Below, piece after piece: positions 62,729-64,000 of a stretch of 64,000 nucleotides of DNA. The stretch is from assembly GCA_041396845.1 (NCBI GenBank), contig JAWKXU010000001.1:695130-759129 (forward strand). The letters run 5' to 3'. A program made the translations under genes and the position numbers. Below the pieces are notes generated by a model. That model saw only the letters and a list, made by a program, of their open reading frames with translations, was not told where the DNA came from and did not search any database. Each line of letters begins with the position of its first letter. The first letter of the stretch is position 1. Source of the stretch: JAWKXU01 sp020446465 (GTDB lineage: Bacteria; Pseudomonadota; Alphaproteobacteria; Sphingomonadales; Sphingomonadaceae).

Positions 62729-64000
62729 TTGGCTGATCAGACACCCCTTGATCGTTTCCGTTCGGCGCTGACTGGCGCTGCCCGTGCGCTTGCGCACGAA
62801 CCGGAAGTGGAACTGAGCTGGACGGCGGAAGCGCCTGTCCAGAATGGCAAGGCGCTGCGCGTGCCGATGCCGGGGCGTGATCTGCCTGCCGACAAGGCCG
62901 CCGAGGCGCGCGGGGTGGCGGACAGTTTTGCGCTGCGCCTGCGCCACCATGACGAGGGGCTGCATCGGCGCATGGCCCCTGCCGAAGCTGTGGGCCGCGC
63001 CTGTTTCGATGCAATCGAGACTGTGCGTTACGAAGCTCTGGGCGCGCGCGACTTTGCCGGGATTCGCGAAAACCTCCATGCGTTCAATGCCGCCAGCCTT
63101 GCTTCTGACCCGATTGCCCGCGCAAACAGCGCAGATCAGGTGCCGGTTGCCACTGCGCTGGCGCTGATGCTGCGTGAGCGACTGAGCGGCCAGCCAGTGC
63201 CGGAGCCGGTTCGTGAAGCGGTCGATCTGGTGCGCCAGCGGATCGAAACCAGCGCTGGGGCTGATCTCAATGCGCTTGCAGCAGCTATAGACGATCAGGC
63301 TGCGTTCCAGTCCCTGTCGCTTTCCATGTTGCGCCACCTTGACCTCGTGGAAGCTGAAACTCCTGAATCCACCGACATGGATGATGAAGAGGACAACAGC
63401 GAGGATGGCGAGCAGGAGGAAGAGGACGGCAGCGACGAAGAAGACGGCGCCTCTCCCGATAGCGCGCAGGATATGCGCGGCGAAGCCACCGAGGGGGATG
63501 AGGACGGCGACACCGAAAGCGAACCGCAGGAAGGCGAGGATACAACCGAGGCCGACATTGGCGATGAAGGCGAAGAGGGCATGTTGCCCGTCCGCCCCAA
63601 TCGCCCGTGGACCGACATCCCCGAAGGTTTTGAATACAAGGTTTACGCCAATCGCTTTGACGAGGTGATTGCAGCCAGCGAGCTGTGTGACGAGGAAGAA
63701 CTGACCCGGTTGCGGGCCTATCTCGATAGCCAGCTGACCGGCTTGCAGGGCGTTGTCACCCGGCTGGCCAATCGTTTGCAGCGACGGTTGATGGCGCAGC
63801 AAAGCCGCAGCTGGGATTTCGATCAGGAAGAAGGCCTGCTCGATGCCGCGCGTCTGGCGCGGGTGGTTGTCGCGCCGGGGCATTCGTTGTCCTACAAGGT
63901 CGAACGTGATGTGGAGTTCAAGGACACCGTTGTCACGCTGCTGATCGACAATTCCGGTTCCATGCGCGGGCGACCGATTTCCATTGCCGCGATCAGTGCG
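62729..64000 (+). CDS. cobT: Cobaltochelatase subunit CobT-like, 3' truncated by window
   Basis: Inserts cobalt in aerobic cobalamin synthesis with CobS and CobN. Open to base 64000. A TTG start at 62729 with GAAGG upstream is the only candidate, since the fsa stop is in frame just before. The start LADQTPLDRFRSALTGAARA and the helical region SDPIARANSADQVP match CobT; then a long acidic Asp/Glu linker, YKVYANRFDEV, and a VWA domain with the DNSGSM metal site at the edge. Confidence 0.9.
   Translation, partial: MADQTPLDRFRSALTGAARALAHEPEVELSWTAEAPVQNGKALRVPMPGRDLPADKAAEARGVADSFALRLRHHDEGLHRRMAPAEAVGRACFDAIETVRYEALGARDFAGIRENLHAFNAASLASDPIARANSADQVPVATALALMLRERLSGQPVPEPVREAVDLVRQRIETSAGADLNALAAAIDDQAAFQSLSLSMLRHLDLVEAETPESTDMDDEEDNSEDGEQEEEDGSDEEDGASPDSAQDMRGEATEGDEDGDTESEPQEGEDTTEADIGDEGEEGMLPVRPNRPWTDIPEGFEYKVYANRFDEVIAASELCDEEELTRLRAYLDSQLTGLQGVVTRLANRLQRRLMAQQSRSWDFDQEEGLLDAARLARVVVAPGHSLSYKVERDVEFKDTVVTLLIDNSGSMRGRPISIAAISA

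Noticed and set aside
62009..63883. 624-codon minus-strand frame across fsa and cobT
   Set aside because: Complement of fsa and the acidic cobT linker, which reads as open frame in reverse. No domain.

Overview
The window is chromosomal DNA from a GC-rich alphaproteobacterium, most likely a sphingomonad (Novosphingobium/Sphingobium-like). This rests on a split three-gene proton-translocating transhydrogenase, a CcrM (GANTC) methylase, a DUF1153/SciP-like regulator, CpaF, a very short F1 epsilon subunit and generally sphingomonad-like gene content. The taxon is an inference from gene content and was not searched. I saw no rRNA, tRNA or CRISPR array.

Left part (1-26960), mostly core genome. 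The cbb3 oxidase assembly genes ccoG(partial)-H-I-S, a small Cys protein and hemN are followed by a tightly overlapped F420 cofactor operon (F420:NADP oxidoreductase, cofE, cofD, cofC, fbiC). Next is a bufferin locus: a Cys-rich exported precursor (bufA2-like), its MNIO maturase bufB, the partner bufC, and a divergent doxX. Two facing copies of a GTAACC-N16-CGAA motif lie between doxX and bufA2 and look like paired ECF sigma promoters. Then come ccrM, with five GANTC sites and a TTAACCAT half-site upstream, folP, a sigma54 response regulator, a 40-codon cytochrome oxidase subunit IV gene, pntAA-AB-B, a racemase, dgt, small enzymes, an entericidin, an EamA transporter and cpaF.

Middle part (27000-50160), an accessory surface-polysaccharide region of mixed and locally lower GC. 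It has a PglK-like ABC exporter, an islet with a DUF5681 gene preceded by a 21-bp phased palindrome array, and a decayed second ABC gene interrupted by a complete IS3-family element (1268 bp, CTTG target duplication). It continues with an FkbM methyltransferase, several GT2/GT4 glycosyltransferases, a NeuA-like cytidylyltransferase, a 2-hydroxyacid dehydrogenase, a GT42/sialyltransferase-like protein, an SDR with an SMP-30 lactonase, a GT-C membrane glycosyltransferase with a DPM1-like enzyme, and a gmd-fcl GDP-L-fucose cassette. The cassette is bracketed by two copies of the 3' end of an HNH gene.

Right part (50160-64000), core genome again: SciP-like regulator, atpHAGDC on the minus strand, an S1C protease, ada, a glutathione S-transferase, priA, a DUF4197 lipoprotein, a transaldolase-like aldolase and the start of cobT, which runs off the window.

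The most interesting items are the divergent bufferin promoters, the F420 operon without an evident dehydro-F420 reductase, the phased operator-like array before the DUF5681 gene, the CMP-sugar/GT42-like pairing, and the two duplicated-tail scars that record how the polysaccharide locus was assembled.
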